From Arsenophonus sp052174135 (GTDB lineage Bacteria; Pseudomonadota; Gammaproteobacteria; Enterobacterales; Enterobacteriaceae), in contig JBQMRZ010000027.1 in NCBI GenBank assembly GCA_052174135.1, positions 310,001 to 374,000 on the forward strand: a stretch of DNA of 64,000 nucleotides, written 5' to 3'. The notes beneath the pieces are model-generated. The model was not told where the DNA came from. It saw only the letters and a list, made by a program, of their open reading frames with translations, and searched no databases. Positions 1 to 11,635 of this stretch are shown here, piece by piece. Made by a program: the position numbers and the translations under genes. Each line of letters opens with the position of its first letter. Within the stretch, counting starts at the first letter, position 1.

Positions 1-840
1 ATAATAATGTATTCATTTTTAATAAAATAATTTTTTGTTTTTAACTATGAATTTAGAATCTACTGTCATTGAAATATAAACTATTTTTATATTAATTTAA
101 TTATTATTAGTATTATTCACCCAGCTAATAATAATTATGAAGTTGATAAACTTTCTATAATTGATAAAAAGTAAGTAGTTAAATTTAATAATTATGATTT
201 ATTATTCAATAAAAAAGTATTTATATTTAATTTTAATGTTAATAAATAAAATTTACTAATAAAATTAATATTTTAAAAAGTAAATAATTTCAAATTGTCA
301 TTAAGTTTTTTTATTTTAGTAGTTATTTTTGAGAATATTTAATCAAAAACATGTTTATTTATCAAATTTTATCAATATTTAATTTTACAATAAAAATAAA
401 ATAATTTTACAATATTAAATTTATTCATTGATAAAACTTAACTTTTAAGTCTTGATTTTCAAAAAACTAATTATTTATTTAATATGAATAATTAAAAAAA
501 AGAATAAATATAACTAATTAAACATGATAAAAAAATTATAATATCTAAACTTAGAAATTAATTAACATTTTATGGTAGTAGTAAAATATTAGTAAATTAA
601 ATACAAAAATAAAGCATAATAAAATAGAACAAATAATTATTAATATAATTATTAAAAATTTGATGAATTGGGATTTTATTAATTTTATATAAAATTGATA
701 AAATTATCCTAATATTTTATCAAAATAAAAAAAATTATTTAATTATTTATTAATCGACAGTTATATCTTTGATATATTAATAATCAGTAAGAATAAGATA
801 ACAAATAATTCAAATTAAAATTAAAAGGTTTATTTATTTT
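1..840. other. AT-rich gap upstream of fldA
   Basis: No open frame or recognisable gene remnant is visible on either strand. In the E. coli order this place would hold ybfE/ybfF/seqA. I find no trace of them. A purine-rich ribosome binding site (AAAAGG near 823-828) at the end belongs to fldA. Confidence 0.6.
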
Positions 841-1365
841 ATGACAATAATAGGTATCTTTTTTGGAAGTGATACTGGTAATACAGAAAATATTGCAAAA
901 ATGATCCAAGAAACTCTTGGTTGTGCTGAAATTTATGATATCGCTAAAACTAGTAAGGAGGATATTGAAATATTTGATATTTTATTATTTGGTATTTCTA
1001 CTTGGTATTATGGTGAAGCACAATGTGATTGGGATGATTTTTTCCCAACATTGAAAAAAATTGATTTTACAGGTAAAATAGTAGGTATTTTTGGTTGTGG
1101 TGATCAAGAAGATTATACAGAATATTTTTGTGATGCCATGGGTATTCTGAAAGATATTATTGAACTTAATGGAGCCACCATTATAGGTCAATGGCCAACA
1201 GAAGGTTATTACTTTGAAGCATCAAAAGGGCTTGTTAATGACACTAATTTTATAGGTTTAGCCATTGATGAGGATCGGCAGCCAGAATTGACTGCTGAAC
1301 GATTAGGAACTTGGATAAAACAAATATCTAAAGAAATAAATTTACATACTATTACTAATGAATAG
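841..1365 (+). CDS. fldA: Flavodoxin 1
   Basis: FMN-binding electron carrier of the cytoplasm, feeding electrons to reductive enzymes such as radical-SAM proteins (MiaB and LipA are encoded in this window). The protein is 174 aa, the usual length of long-chain flavodoxins. The FMN phosphate loop GSDTGNTENIAK lies at residues 9-20, followed by the flavin-stacking stretches around WYYGEAQCDW and GCGDQEDY. The ATG at 841 is preceded by AAAAGG. The stop codon lies inside a long perfect inverted repeat (1358-1405). In E. coli fur follows fldA on the same strand; here only a decayed fur remains. Confidence 0.97.
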   Translation: MTIIGIFFGSDTGNTENIAKMIQETLGCAEIYDIAKTSKEDIEIFDILLFGISTWYYGEAQCDWDDFFPTLKKIDFTGKIVGIFGCGDQEDYTEYFCDAMGILKDIIELNGATIIGQWPTEGYYFEASKGLVNDTNFIGLAIDEDRQPELTAERLGTWIKQISKEINLHTITNE

Positions 1366-1405
1366 ATATCAGTATTTCATATATGAAATACTGATATCTA
1401 TTCAT
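1358..1405. terminator. Perfect 48-bp palindrome at the fldA stop codon
   Basis: Two 24-base arms (1358-1381 and 1382-1405) are exact reverse complements with no loop spacer; the fldA TAG lies in the left arm. A second small repeat (ATGAAA-TT-TTTCAT) follows directly, and T-rich sequence flanks it. As RNA this would fold into a long hairpin at the 3' end of the fldA message. It probably acts as a terminator or 3' stabiliser (inference); there is no clean U-tract. Confidence 0.6.
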
Positions 1406-1563
1406 ATATGAAATTTTTCATAGATTGTATAATGATATTAAGGTATATATTTTTTTGTAAAATCAGTTTCATATAAATAATATTTATTCTTAAAAACAAT
1501 TCTCAATATTATTGGACTCATTCCTAATACAATAAGATAGAATATTTATTATTAATATAAAGT

Positions 1564-1940
1564 GTTAAAAATTCAGGAGTTGAAATAATATTTCCGTGTT
1601 TAATCTTTTAAATATTACAAGACCAAGGTATTATTATGTCTTTTCTGAAGATTTTATACAAAAAATATTGATATTGCAGAAGAAATTGATCCTGTAATAA
1701 TTTATCATATTTAAAATCAATTAGATAACACAGATATTGTTATTTACAACAACTTTGGTTGGGCGGTAAGTCAATTTTTTCAATTGACGCAATAGCATCA
1801 TCATAATATCTTAATTTACTTAAATTATAGTAAAATTATTAAACTTAGTGATAATTAATTAAAGTATAACAAAAATCACTAATTGTTATAATATTAAATT
1901 TTCTAATCGCAGCTTTTATTTATACGAATACTTATCAAAA
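1564..1940 (+). pseudogene. fur: Decayed ferric uptake regulator
   Basis: Translating the plus strand and allowing frameshifts recovers Fur piece by piece: FSEDFIQKI (Fur VSAEDLYKRL), NIDIAEEIDPVIIYHI (Fur DMGEEIGLATVYRV), NQLDNTDIVIYNNF (Fur NQFDDAGIVTRHNF), FQLTQ*HHHN (Fur FELTQQHHHD; TAG at 1793-1795), KIIKLSDN (Fur KVIEFSDD) and SNRSFYLYEY (Fur TNHSLYLYGH). Several in-frame stops and at least two frameshifts make it non-functional. It sits directly after fldA on the same strand, exactly where fur lies in E. coli, which confirms identity. The histidine triplet of the regulatory metal site is still readable at 1796-1804. Confidence 0.88.
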
Positions 1941-2091
1941 AGATCTCTATAATGAAAATAATTTTAAGAATTTATGATATATTAATAATAAATATGAAAT
2001 AATCTAATTTATTTCTATTTTTATTAAAAAGTCTTTAAAAAAAAATTTTCATTTTTACCTATAGCTATCAATAATATAAATTTCTAATTAA

Positions 2092-3747
2092 TTATTTTGT
2101 CCATTTATCCTTTAAAGTTACAGTGCGATTAAATACAAGATGCTCAGCCGTATGATCATAATTATCAGCACAAAAATAACCCTCACGTTCAAACTGATAA
2201 GCTATTCCAGGTTTCGCTGTAATTAAGCTTGGCTCAACAAATCCATGTCGAATTACTAAAGAGTCTAAATTTATTTCATTTAAAAAATCTTTTTCTGCAG
2301 AAGGGTTAGGAATATTAAATAAACGATCATATAATCTAATCTCCGCTGGAAGACTATGTAATACGCTTACCCAATGAATAACCCCTTTAACTTTACGTCC
2401 ATCAGTAGGATGTTTATTTAATGTATTAATATCATAAGTACAATAAATAGTTGTAATATTCCCTTCTGCATCTTTATCAACACGATTTGCTTGTACAATA
2501 TAAGCATTTCGTAAACGAACTTCCTTACCTAAAGCTAAACCTTTATATTGTTGATTAGGTTCTTCACTAAAATCAGCTCGATCAATATAAAGCTCTTGAC
2601 TAAATGGTACTTGGCGAGTACGCATATGAGGTTTATTTGGATGATTATATATAGTTAATATTTGTTCATTAAAAAACATATTTTCAATTACTAATTTTAT
2701 TGGATTTAATACTGCCATTACTCGAAGTGCATTTCGATTTAGATCATCACGGATACAAGATTCCAACGCTGCTACTTCAACAATATTATCTTGCTTACTT
2801 ATCCCAATTCGCCGACAAAACTCACGAATTGACATCGGAGTATAACCACGCCGACGTAAACCTGAAATAGTTGGCATCCTAGGATCATCCCAACTTTCAA
2901 CTTTATTTTCTGTTACTAATTTATTTAATTTGCGTTTTGAAATTAGAGTATAAGCAAGATTTAAACGTGAAAACTCATACTGTTGTGGATGATAATCAAT
3001 TGTAATGTTATTCAATATCCAATCATATAATCGGCGATTATCTTGAAACTCTAAAGTACAAAGTGAATGAGTAATCCCTTCTAATGCATCGGAAATGCAA
3101 TGAGTAAAATCATACATAGGATAAATGCACCACTCATTACCTAATTGATGATGTTTAACATATTTTATTCGATATAATATTGGATCACGCATAATAATAA
3201 AAGGAGATGACATATCAATTTTAGCGCGTAAACATGCTTTACCTTCTTTAAATCCACCAGTTTTCATCTTATGAAATAAATATAAATTCTGATCAATAGT
3301 GCGATCTCGATATGGACTATTTTTACCTAATTTCTTAAAAGTTCCTCGATATTTTTGAATATCATTTGGACTTAATTCATCAACGTAACCCAAACCTTTT
3401 TTAATAATTTCAATGGCATATTCATAAATATTATCAAAATAATCTGATGAATATTTAACATTACCACTCCAATTAAAACCTAGCCACTTTAAATCTTCTT
3501 TAATAGAGTTAATATACTTAATGTCTTCTTTTACTGGATTAGTATCATCAAAACGTAAATTACATTGACCATGATAGTCTTCTGCAATGCCAAAATTTAG
3601 ACAAATCGATTTTGCATGGCCAATATGTAAATAACCATTTGGTTCTGGTGGAAATCGAGTACATATATGAGTATACTTACCTGTAGCTAAATCTTTATCA
3701 ATAATATGGCGAATAAAATTTGTCGGGTAAGTATTTTCCTCATTCAT
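2092..3747 (-). CDS. glnS: Glutaminyl-tRNA synthetase
   Basis: Class I aminoacyl-tRNA synthetase that charges tRNA-Gln; the cognate tRNA-Gln(UUG) gene is at 8167-8238. The protein is 551 aa against 554 in E. coli. The HIGH signature appears in PPEPNGYLHIGHAKS (about residues 34-48) and the KMSKS equivalent as LISKRKL (about residue 270). The C-terminal anticodon-binding beta-barrels follow without gaps. The ATG at 3747 gives an N-terminus matching the family (TNFIRHIIDKDL). It stands alone between decayed sequence on both sides. Confidence 0.98.
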   Translation of the reverse strand: MNEENTYPTNFIRHIIDKDLATGKYTHICTRFPPEPNGYLHIGHAKSICLNFGIAEDYHGQCNLRFDDTNPVKEDIKYINSIKEDLKWLGFNWSGNVKYSSDYFDNIYEYAIEIIKKGLGYVDELSPNDIQKYRGTFKKLGKNSPYRDRTIDQNLYLFHKMKTGGFKEGKACLRAKIDMSSPFIIMRDPILYRIKYVKHHQLGNEWCIYPMYDFTHCISDALEGITHSLCTLEFQDNRRLYDWILNNITIDYHPQQYEFSRLNLAYTLISKRKLNKLVTENKVESWDDPRMPTISGLRRRGYTPMSIREFCRRIGISKQDNIVEVAALESCIRDDLNRNALRVMAVLNPIKLVIENMFFNEQILTIYNHPNKPHMRTRQVPFSQELYIDRADFSEEPNQQYKGLALGKEVRLRNAYIVQANRVDKDAEGNITTIYCTYDINTLNKHPTDGRKVKGVIHWVSVLHSLPAEIRLYDRLFNIPNPSAEKDFLNEINLDSLVIRHGFVEPSLITAKPGIAYQFEREGYFCADNYDHTAEHLVFNRTVTLKDKWTK

Positions 3748-6700
3748 TATAATAGTCCATTAATGCAAAAAAAATATTAATTTTAATAATATTTATTATT
3801 TATAAGATTTAAATAAAAACAACTGCTTATTAAGTGATATTATTGAATTTTATTAAATTTTACTTAATTAATAAAAAATATAAAAATTAAATAATTATAA
3901 GTATTACTAATTTTTAATTAATTAGTTTTAATTAATTAAAGTTTAATTATATTGATTATTAATATTTATTTTTAATAATAAGCTAAATAATACTTAAATT
4001 ATTATTCACTTTATTTAAATGTTAAAAATTCTTTTCATATCTTTCATTAACCTTAATATTTTTTTTAATTAGTAAAAATATCATTAATGATGCAGTTAAT
4101 AAGAGTTTTGTAAAAAGATATACTAACAATTAATTAGTATAATTAATATGAAGATAAGTTTTCATTATGCTTATTTAGTCTTATTCATAACGTTAAATTA
4201 TCTTTTTAAAAAAAATTTTAGATGTAATAATTGTATTTTGACAATTTTTTGTTAAACATTTATTGATAATATCAATTATATTTATATAAATCTATAAATG
4301 TAAATAACGATATTAAAATCAATTTTATTAAATCATTTGTTTTCTTTAATTATCATTCTAAAATATTACTACATTAATATATAATATATTTTTGTTAATA
4401 GTTTAATGTTTTGTGATAATTCATAATTATTGATATATATTGAATCTTCACTTGGTACCTCATGATAAAAAAATATTAAATTCAATTTAATAAAATCCAT
4501 ATATATAAAAAAGTAATAATGAGTTATAACTTAACAATGATATATTATTTAGTAATTACTAAAATAAAAAATATTTATATTAAACATACATCAGTATTAT
4601 TACTGCAATATAAATAAAAAATTTTCTTAATAGAATATAATTACATGAAGATGTAAATAAAAAGATAAATGAAAATTTAAAAAAGTTAAAGACAAATAAT
4701 CACATTAAAGATATAGAAAATTACCATTTATATTGATACTATTAAAAATAATATTTTTTTAGCTAATTATTTAATTTTAGGGTCTTTTTAAGAAAAAATA
4801 TATCATTAATATTGATGATATGAATTTAAAATACTAAACTTAATATAATGTTTAATCCAAATAAAATTAATAAATGATTAAAAATCATAATATCAATATT
4901 TGATGTAAAAAATTTTTTATCTTTAGTAAAGTAAAATCCAATATATTAATTATGTATAGGTAAACATATATCAAAAAAAACAAAAAATTTTGTTAAAGAT
5001 AAAATTAATATAAATATTAAATTATATATAGTAAAGAAAAATAATATTTTCAATAACTTAATATAGCACTGTAGTAATTATATTTTTTAACGAAAATATC
5101 AATTAATGCATCATTTAATATTTAGATAAACTAATTATTAATTTTCTTAAATACTTTACCTCGTGATACATTTAGTAATGTATCAGATCAGATGTCAGCT
5201 TCAGTAACCTATCAAAATGGTTAAAAATCTATAATTTTTTAAAACAGATAAAAATAATTAATATCTTTGAATTATTCTTAATCTTCAACATATCAATCAT
5301 AAATATTATTAATATATTTCATGTAATTAAAGTATTTAATTTAATTAATATGATAAAAATTATTGAATTATTTTCACTCATTCTCAGTAACTAACCTTAT
5401 AGTAATGTCTAGATATTTTTTAACAAAATTATATTAATTTTTAGTATACATATAATTTATCAAATACTTAACATCAATATCTAATTAAATTATCGAGTAG
5501 TTATTTTAATTAAATAAAATACATAATAACTACTATTTATTTAATTAATTTACAACATTAAGATGTTATAAATAACAAAAAACCTGTATTACTATGCAAA
5601 TTATTTTATTTTTATTAAGAATTAAGAAATTTTTTATTAAAAATTAATTTAATCAATGATAAAACTTGTCAATTATAAAAAAATAAAACGTTCTATTTAT
5701 ACTTTTAAATATCCAGAATTACTTCGATTTTATTTTTTTTATCAATATAAATAAAAATAATTCTTAAAATAAACAATTAAAAAATTTAGATTTTGAATTT
5801 TAAAATATTTTATTGATTAATAAAATTAAAAAATATCAATTGTAAAAAAATTCTTAATTTATAACTGAAATAATATTAATCATTCCACTTTAAGAAGAAA
5901 TCATATATATTAAAATACATACAGAAATATATATTGATATTTTTATTTAAGTTATTAAAATTATATGAATAAATAACATAATAATATATATCATAAAAAT
6001 ATGACCAACCAATTAATATAAATGACTTTATATTTTTATTATATTTTCTATTTTTAGAATAACTTCATTCAAAGGATATGGTTATCTAACTATTATTAAT
6101 ATTTAATTTTATTATATTTTAAGCGTTAATAAAAAGATAATTTTAAATTATATAACCTTTTTAAACAAAAAAATAAATATAAAATCATTAAAAATATAAT
6201 TTTAATAATATAAAAAATAAATGAAATAAAAATAATGATATTTATTTTTTTTAATTATTATACTTTTACATCTTAAAGTATAAGTTTTTATAAATTAATT
6301 TTTAAATAAAATCAATAAATTTTATTAAAAAATTGCATTTTATAAAAATATTGCTAATAAACAAAAAGATATCATTGTCAATTTATTATTAGATTATTTT
6401 TAGAGTAGTAAAAATAATTTTAGAGGCTTAGTTACTTTAATAAAAAAATAATTTATTTCAGTATGCTGAAAGCTCATTTAAAATTTTTCATACTTTTAAA
6501 AATTGAAATTTATTGAATTAAATGTTTTTATTAAAAAAATAATTTATTTAAAATAATATAAAATATAACGATAAATTTTTATGTTAAAAAATAAAATCTA
6601 ATTTTGTAGTAAATAATTTTATTTATGATATTATTGATGATAATAGTATATTTTTCTTTAATGAAAACGTTCGTCTTTTTTTTTAAAAAAATCAAAATTA

Positions 6701-7970
6701 AAATATTAGCAACAAAATTACTTTTTCAGGTAAATCACTATTTTTGATATAAATGCATTTTCTATAGAATCAATATGAAATTAAATTATCATAATTTCAT
6801 ATTAGCAGGGTTTATGTTTTAAATAAAAAAATATTTATAAATTGTTTATATTTTATAATCAAGAATTAATCAAAAAAAAGAAAAATAAAAATTCTTTCAA
6901 TAACATCAATGTTATAATAATAATTTTATTTATATTTAAATTATTTACTTTGTTTAACAAAACATAGAGATAATCTTTATCTATTATATATTTTTAATAA
7001 AACATATCAGTTTGAGTTATTATATAATTCAAAGGAGTGCTTCAAAGTATTTTATTTTTTATAATAATATTTATAATTTTATATTGAGAAATACTTTACT
7101 ATAATATAAAAAATTATATTTATTTATTTTTTTGATATTTCTATCATGCAGCTTAAATAAATTTTATTGAATTATCATTATAACCCGAATGAAATTAATT
7201 ATATAGAAATAATACCATTAAAGAATATAATTTCATTATATGGTAACTTTATTTTTATAAAATTATCGTAACTAATAATATTATTTAAAGTCGTTAAATA
7301 AAAATTTAGAAAAAATACCAAAAAATTAAAATTAAATAGTTATTTATTAAAGTAATATTCTAATTTTTAAAAAAATAATTAGATAGTAATTTAATTAATT
7401 AAATAAACTGTTTTTTGTTAAAATTATTCACATTATTATGATTTTTATTTAACTTAAAAAAATAGTTTTGTTTAAAAAATAAAAGAAATTAAAAATTATT
7501 TAACATCCACTATCTGGATTTTATAAGAATATAAGTATTAAAAAGTTCCATAATAACTAATAGATCATACTTTTTAACTAGCGTATAATTTATTTTTTTG
7601 ATGCTTTTTGTTAATTAAACTTCTATATTAAATTAAAAAATTATTGAACAATTTAAATCAAAAATAATTATTTTTTAATTTATTTATTTTTTTACTACTG
7701 TAAAATAGAGATTTATAATGAGACTAAGACTTACATTTTTATTAAAAAATTTTGCTATATAAATAGCAATTATTGATTGCTATAATCAATAGAATTAATC
7801 TATATTCAAATCTATTATTTTTTTTATTTTTTATAACTAATAAATCACTTAATGAGCTTTGATATTATTTTGTTTAAATAACAAAATTATAAAAATAATT
7901 TGACGATTCTAATCGATATACGCATAATAAAACCTCTAAAGAGAAAATAATATAGATTTTACAAAAAAAT
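3748..7970. other. 4.2-kb gap replacing the nag/asnB interval
   Basis: E. coli carries nagE, nagBAC, nagD and asnB between glnS and the metT tRNA cluster. Here the interval holds only very AT-rich sequence with stops in all frames. A less AT-biased patch at about 5155-5222 gives short frames I cannot assign. Small inverted repeats occur at 5496-5534 (10-bp arms) and 6772-6803 (12-bp arms, 8-base loop). The right end carries the tRNA promoter (7900-7928). Confidence 0.6.
7900..7928 (+). promoter_or_regulatory. Sigma-70 promoter for the tRNA cluster
   Basis: TTGACG (7900-7905) and CATAAT (7923-7928) are separated by exactly 17 bases and lie about 40 bases upstream of tRNA-Met, an excellent match to the sigma-70 consensus for a stable-RNA operon. 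The local sequence is less AT-rich than its surroundings, as expected for a retained site. Confidence 0.7.
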
Positions 7971-8044
7971 GGCTACGTAGCTCAGTTGGTTAGAGCACAG
8001 CTCTCATAATGCTGGGGTCACAGGTTCAATTCCCGTCGTAGCCA
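7971..8044 (+). tRNA. metT: tRNA-Met (CAT), elongator
   Basis: A complete 74-base cloverleaf: acceptor GGCTACG/CGTAGCC, D-arm GCTC/GAGC, anticodon loop CTCATAA, discriminator A. It is nearly identical to E. coli metT and is first in the metT-leuW-glnU order. The 3' CCA is not encoded (the gene continues CTA). The anticodon stem (CAGCT/TGCTG) has a T-T mismatch at pair 31-39, where E. coli has A-T. Confidence 0.97.
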
Positions 8045-8055
8045 CTATATAGTTT

Positions 8056-8137
8056 GCGGGAGTGGCGAAATTGGTAGACGCACCAGATTTAGGTTCTGGC
8101 GCTGTAAGGTGTGCGAGTTCAAATCTCGCCTCCCGCA
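8056..8137 (+). tRNA. leuW: tRNA-Leu (TAG)
   Basis: An 82-base type II tRNA with a long variable arm, acceptor GCGGGAG/CTCCCGC, anticodon loop ATTTAGG with anticodon TAG, and discriminator A. It matches E. coli leuW closely and starts 11 bases after tRNA-Met. The 3' CCA is replaced by TTA, so the end must be added enzymatically. Confidence 0.97.
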
Positions 8138-8166
8138 TTATTTTTATAAGAATTATTTATATTTCT

Positions 8167-8238
8167 TGGGGTATCGCCAAGTGGTAAGGCACCAGGTTTT
8201 GATCCTGGCATTCCCAGGTTCGAATCCTGGTACCCCAG
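8167..8238 (+). tRNA. glnU: tRNA-Gln (TTG)
   Basis: A 72-base tRNA with acceptor TGGGGTA/TACCCCA, fully paired anticodon stem CCAGG/CCTGG, loop TTTTGAT with anticodon TTG, and discriminator G. It is third in the conserved metT-leuW-glnU cluster. E. coli has four further tRNAs here (glnW, metU, glnV, glnX); none is present. CCA is replaced by TTA. Confidence 0.97.
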
Positions 8239-10453
8239 TTATTTTAAAAATTTTTTTAAAAAAAAAGAAAATAGAAGTAACAATAACAAACTAACTATAA
8301 ATTATTTATGATAAATAATTAAATAACTTTTTAAATCTTACTTAAAAATTATTAAATTAATAACATTCTATATAAAATACATAAAAAAAATCTAAATTTA
8401 AAATTTATTCCATAAGTTATTTAAAGAATTTTTATAATAAAATAATAAGAAACATCAAATATTTTTTAATATTAATCATAATAAATATTTATTTTTAAAA
8501 TATTTAGTTTTTATAAAAAATTAATATTTGTTTTTATTATTAATATAATATACTAATTAATAGTAATATTCATCCAATTTTATATCCCTTTAAACATTGT
8601 ATTTTTTAATAATAAAAATATTTACATAAAAAAATAACTAGTTAAAACCATCTTTTAGTTTTCTTGAAAAGAATATTAATAAAATATTTTTATTGCAAAA
8701 TTAAGTATAATATATCATAAGTAACCATATGTAAAACTTTACATATTACGCAAATACTATTTAAGATAGTTCATAAAAAAAATAGGATTTCAATTAATTT
8801 TATTATATTATATGAATAATATTTACATGTTTTCATAAAATAAAAACATTATTCTTTATTAAGAATATATATTATTATATCTAATAATTAACTCGATAAA
8901 AACTATAAATCGATTAATTGTTTTATTTAAATAACATTTAATAATTATTCTCGATTAATGTTTATTATGAATAATATTATAACTATTTAAAAAAAAACTT
9001 TTTACTACATAATTTATTTGTTAATTAATAATAAATAATTTTTTATTTAAAGTTAATTTTTATAAAAAGCTTGTTAAGCATAAAATAAACAGCTATATTT
9101 TTTATTTTTATTATTTATACTAATTATTCACAATTAGTTGTATTTTATTTTTTTTATTATCAATATAAAAAATAAGACTTAATGTTAGATATTAAAAATA
9201 ATATACGATAAAATAGAAAATAATTTATTACTAAACAAGTAATAAATTATTGATTATTAAAATTTTTAATTTATTAATTAGATAATAATGTCTTTAATTT
9301 TATTAAAGAATTAAATAATTTAAAATATATATGAATGTTTTAATATAAAAGAAAATTAAAATATTAAAGACATAAAAATAATTTTAAATGGACAGCACAT
9401 AGTATATACTTTAATTATAAAAGTGTTAAATTAAATATTAAGTATAGCATTAATGATATTAATAAAATATTATCATAATAATAATTTAACAGTTTCTATA
9501 AACATAACTTTAATAAAATTTACTTATATTTAGGGGCTAATTAATGATATAGATCCCATAGGTTATAGTTCTTATCTATTTTTATCAATCTTTATAAAAT
9601 AAACTTATATTCTTTATCAAGTAAACATATTGTTTTATCTAAATTGATAATGAAATATTTAAAAATTCAGTTTAAAAAGATAGATAATTATCTTTGTATC
9701 CGATTTACTCCAATAGTTTTCTATAAAATTCATCGCTATATTATTTTTATAAATTTAATAGTATTTTATTAAATTTATAAAAATCATTATTAACCGTAAA
9801 TCACTAGATTTTATCATCAACTTTAATACTTAAATAAACTTTTATAGAAAAATACTTATATGAAGATAATTTAATTAGCTTTAATCATCAAGTATGATTT
9901 TTATAAATTTATTGATAATCATAAAAAACTTTTTTAAAATAAATAAATTTATATATACGTTATTTGATATCATATAAACTATGATCTACAAATTTAAAGT
10001 CATCGAGTATATAAACTTCATTAAATTTAATTATTATTTTTTTAAGGAATCTTCAAGACATATGAATAAAGTAAATAATAATATTGAGCAAATCTATAAA
10101 TAATAGTTAAAAATAATTACTAAATTTAATTATTTTAATAGAAAAATAGAAAATAGCAAAAATTTGTTTAAAGCCAACAAAATTATCAAAATATAATTAT
10201 TAATATTAAATATCATTACATTAAAAATTAAATATTCAGTAAATCGAAGTACTTACATTAAAGCAATAAAATATATTAATAAAAATAATTATATATTCCA
10301 TAATAAATACATAGAAAAAAATATAAAACATAAAAATAATAATAACAATTTATAATTTAACTAAAAATTTAATTAATTTTAATATGTTTTCCAATCTAGA
10401 AGAGAAATAAACGTTTGGAATATTTTGGTAAATATGCTATAATTAATTTTAAT
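8239..10453. other. 2.2-kb AT-rich gap after the tRNA cluster
   Basis: No tRNA signature, frame of gene quality or recognisable remnant is visible. E. coli has only further tRNA copies here before ubiF, so the amount of sequence is unexplained. A slightly GC-richer patch at about 9533-9600 could not be assigned to a gene. Confidence 0.55.
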
Positions 10454-11635
10454 TTATAAACCTAAAGCAAATTTAAGTATATTTTTCTTAATTATATTTA
10501 ATTTCTGGACTAATATTAAAGCTAAATTTCGACTAAATCTTACACTCGATAACTGAGAACTAAATAACATATAAATAACGTCTATACTTGTCTGCATTAT
10601 TTTATTATCTAACATTCTATTCTGTTGGTAAGGTAATAAAGTTTGTATAGTATAAAAAGGTAATAAATTCGTTTTTGCATCAATTAATATTTTTAATAAA
10701 ATATTAACATCACGATAACCAAGATTAACCCCTTGGCCAGCAAGGGGGTTAATTGTATGAGCAGCATCACCAATTAATGCTAGTCCATCTTCAATATAAC
10801 GATTAGCGTGATGACGGATAAGTGGAAAATTATCTTTAATAACAACTTGTAATGAACCAAGACGAACAGGAAAAGATAAAACAATCTCTTGCCTAAGTTG
10901 CTCCATCGACATAGATTGTAATTGTCTAATTCGAAAAGATTTATCATACCATGCTAAACAAGCCCAATTATCAAATAAAGGCAAAAATGCTCTTGGACCA
11001 GAAGGAAAAAATTGTTGCCAAATAATATCATGTTGTGTTTGTTTCATTCTAACTATAATAAGCAAACATGATTGACTATACTCCCAACCATTACTACCAA
11101 TTCCAGCTAAAGTTCGAACCTGTGAACGAGCTCCATCAGCAGCGATAATTAAATTTGCTAAAAATTGTTGGTTGTTATTTAAAATTATTTTCCATTGTTG
11201 ATTTTGACGTTGTATTGTTGATAATTTTGTTGGACATAACAAAATAAGATTTGGATATTGAATAAATTGTTCCCACAATGCCAATTGTAAGATACGGTTT
11301 TCAACCACATAACCAAGTTCAGATAAACCAAGATTACTTGCTTCAAAAATTAGATTTGAGTTTTCTTTCTCCCAAGCTTCTAATCTTCGATAAGGGGTTG
11401 CACGCATATTTAAAACACTATTCCATGCACCAAGTTGTTTAAGTAATTCCACAGAGGTACAACTTATCATTGAAACACGTAAATCAGGTCTTTCTAATGA
11501 ATTGAAAGGTTTTGGCTTAATATGTTCAAGTAAAACAACCTTCCAGCCTTCTTTAGCTAATCCAATTGCCATGGCCGCACCTATCATACCTGCACCAACA
11601 ACCGCAATATCATAATTCTTATTTATTTTATTCAT
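10454..11635 (-). CDS. ubiF: 2-octaprenyl-3-methyl-6-methoxy-1,4-benzoquinol hydroxylase
   Basis: FAD-dependent monooxygenase that adds the C-5 hydroxyl in aerobic ubiquinone synthesis. The protein is 393 aa (E. coli 391). The N-terminal dinucleotide fold motif is AVVGAGMIGAAMAIGLA (about residues 11-27). The second FAD motif GLALIGDAAHTINPLAGQG with the following GVNLGYRD is intact near residues 284-308, and the family-specific CPYRRLE-like segment appears as TPYRRLEAWE. The ATG at 11635 is divergent from miaB. Its survival implies that the symbiont still makes or finishes ubiquinone. Confidence 0.96.
   Translation of the reverse strand: MNKINKNYDIAVVGAGMIGAAMAIGLAKEGWKVVLLEHIKPKPFNSLERPDLRVSMISCTSVELLKQLGAWNSVLNMRATPYRRLEAWEKENSNLIFEASNLGLSELGYVVENRILQLALWEQFIQYPNLILLCPTKLSTIQRQNQQWKIILNNNQQFLANLIIAADGARSQVRTLAGIGSNGWEYSQSCLLIIVRMKQTQHDIIWQQFFPSGPRAFLPLFDNWACLAWYDKSFRIRQLQSMSMEQLRQEIVLSFPVRLGSLQVVIKDNFPLIRHHANRYIEDGLALIGDAAHTINPLAGQGVNLGYRDVNILLKILIDAKTNLLPFYTIQTLLPYQQNRMLDNKIMQTSIDVIYMLFSSQLSSVRFSRNLALILVQKLNIIKKNILKFALGL

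Noticed and set aside
8109..8294. 61-aa open frame across tRNA-Leu and tRNA-Gln
   Set aside because: It is translated tRNA sequence; both cloverleaves are complete on the same strand.
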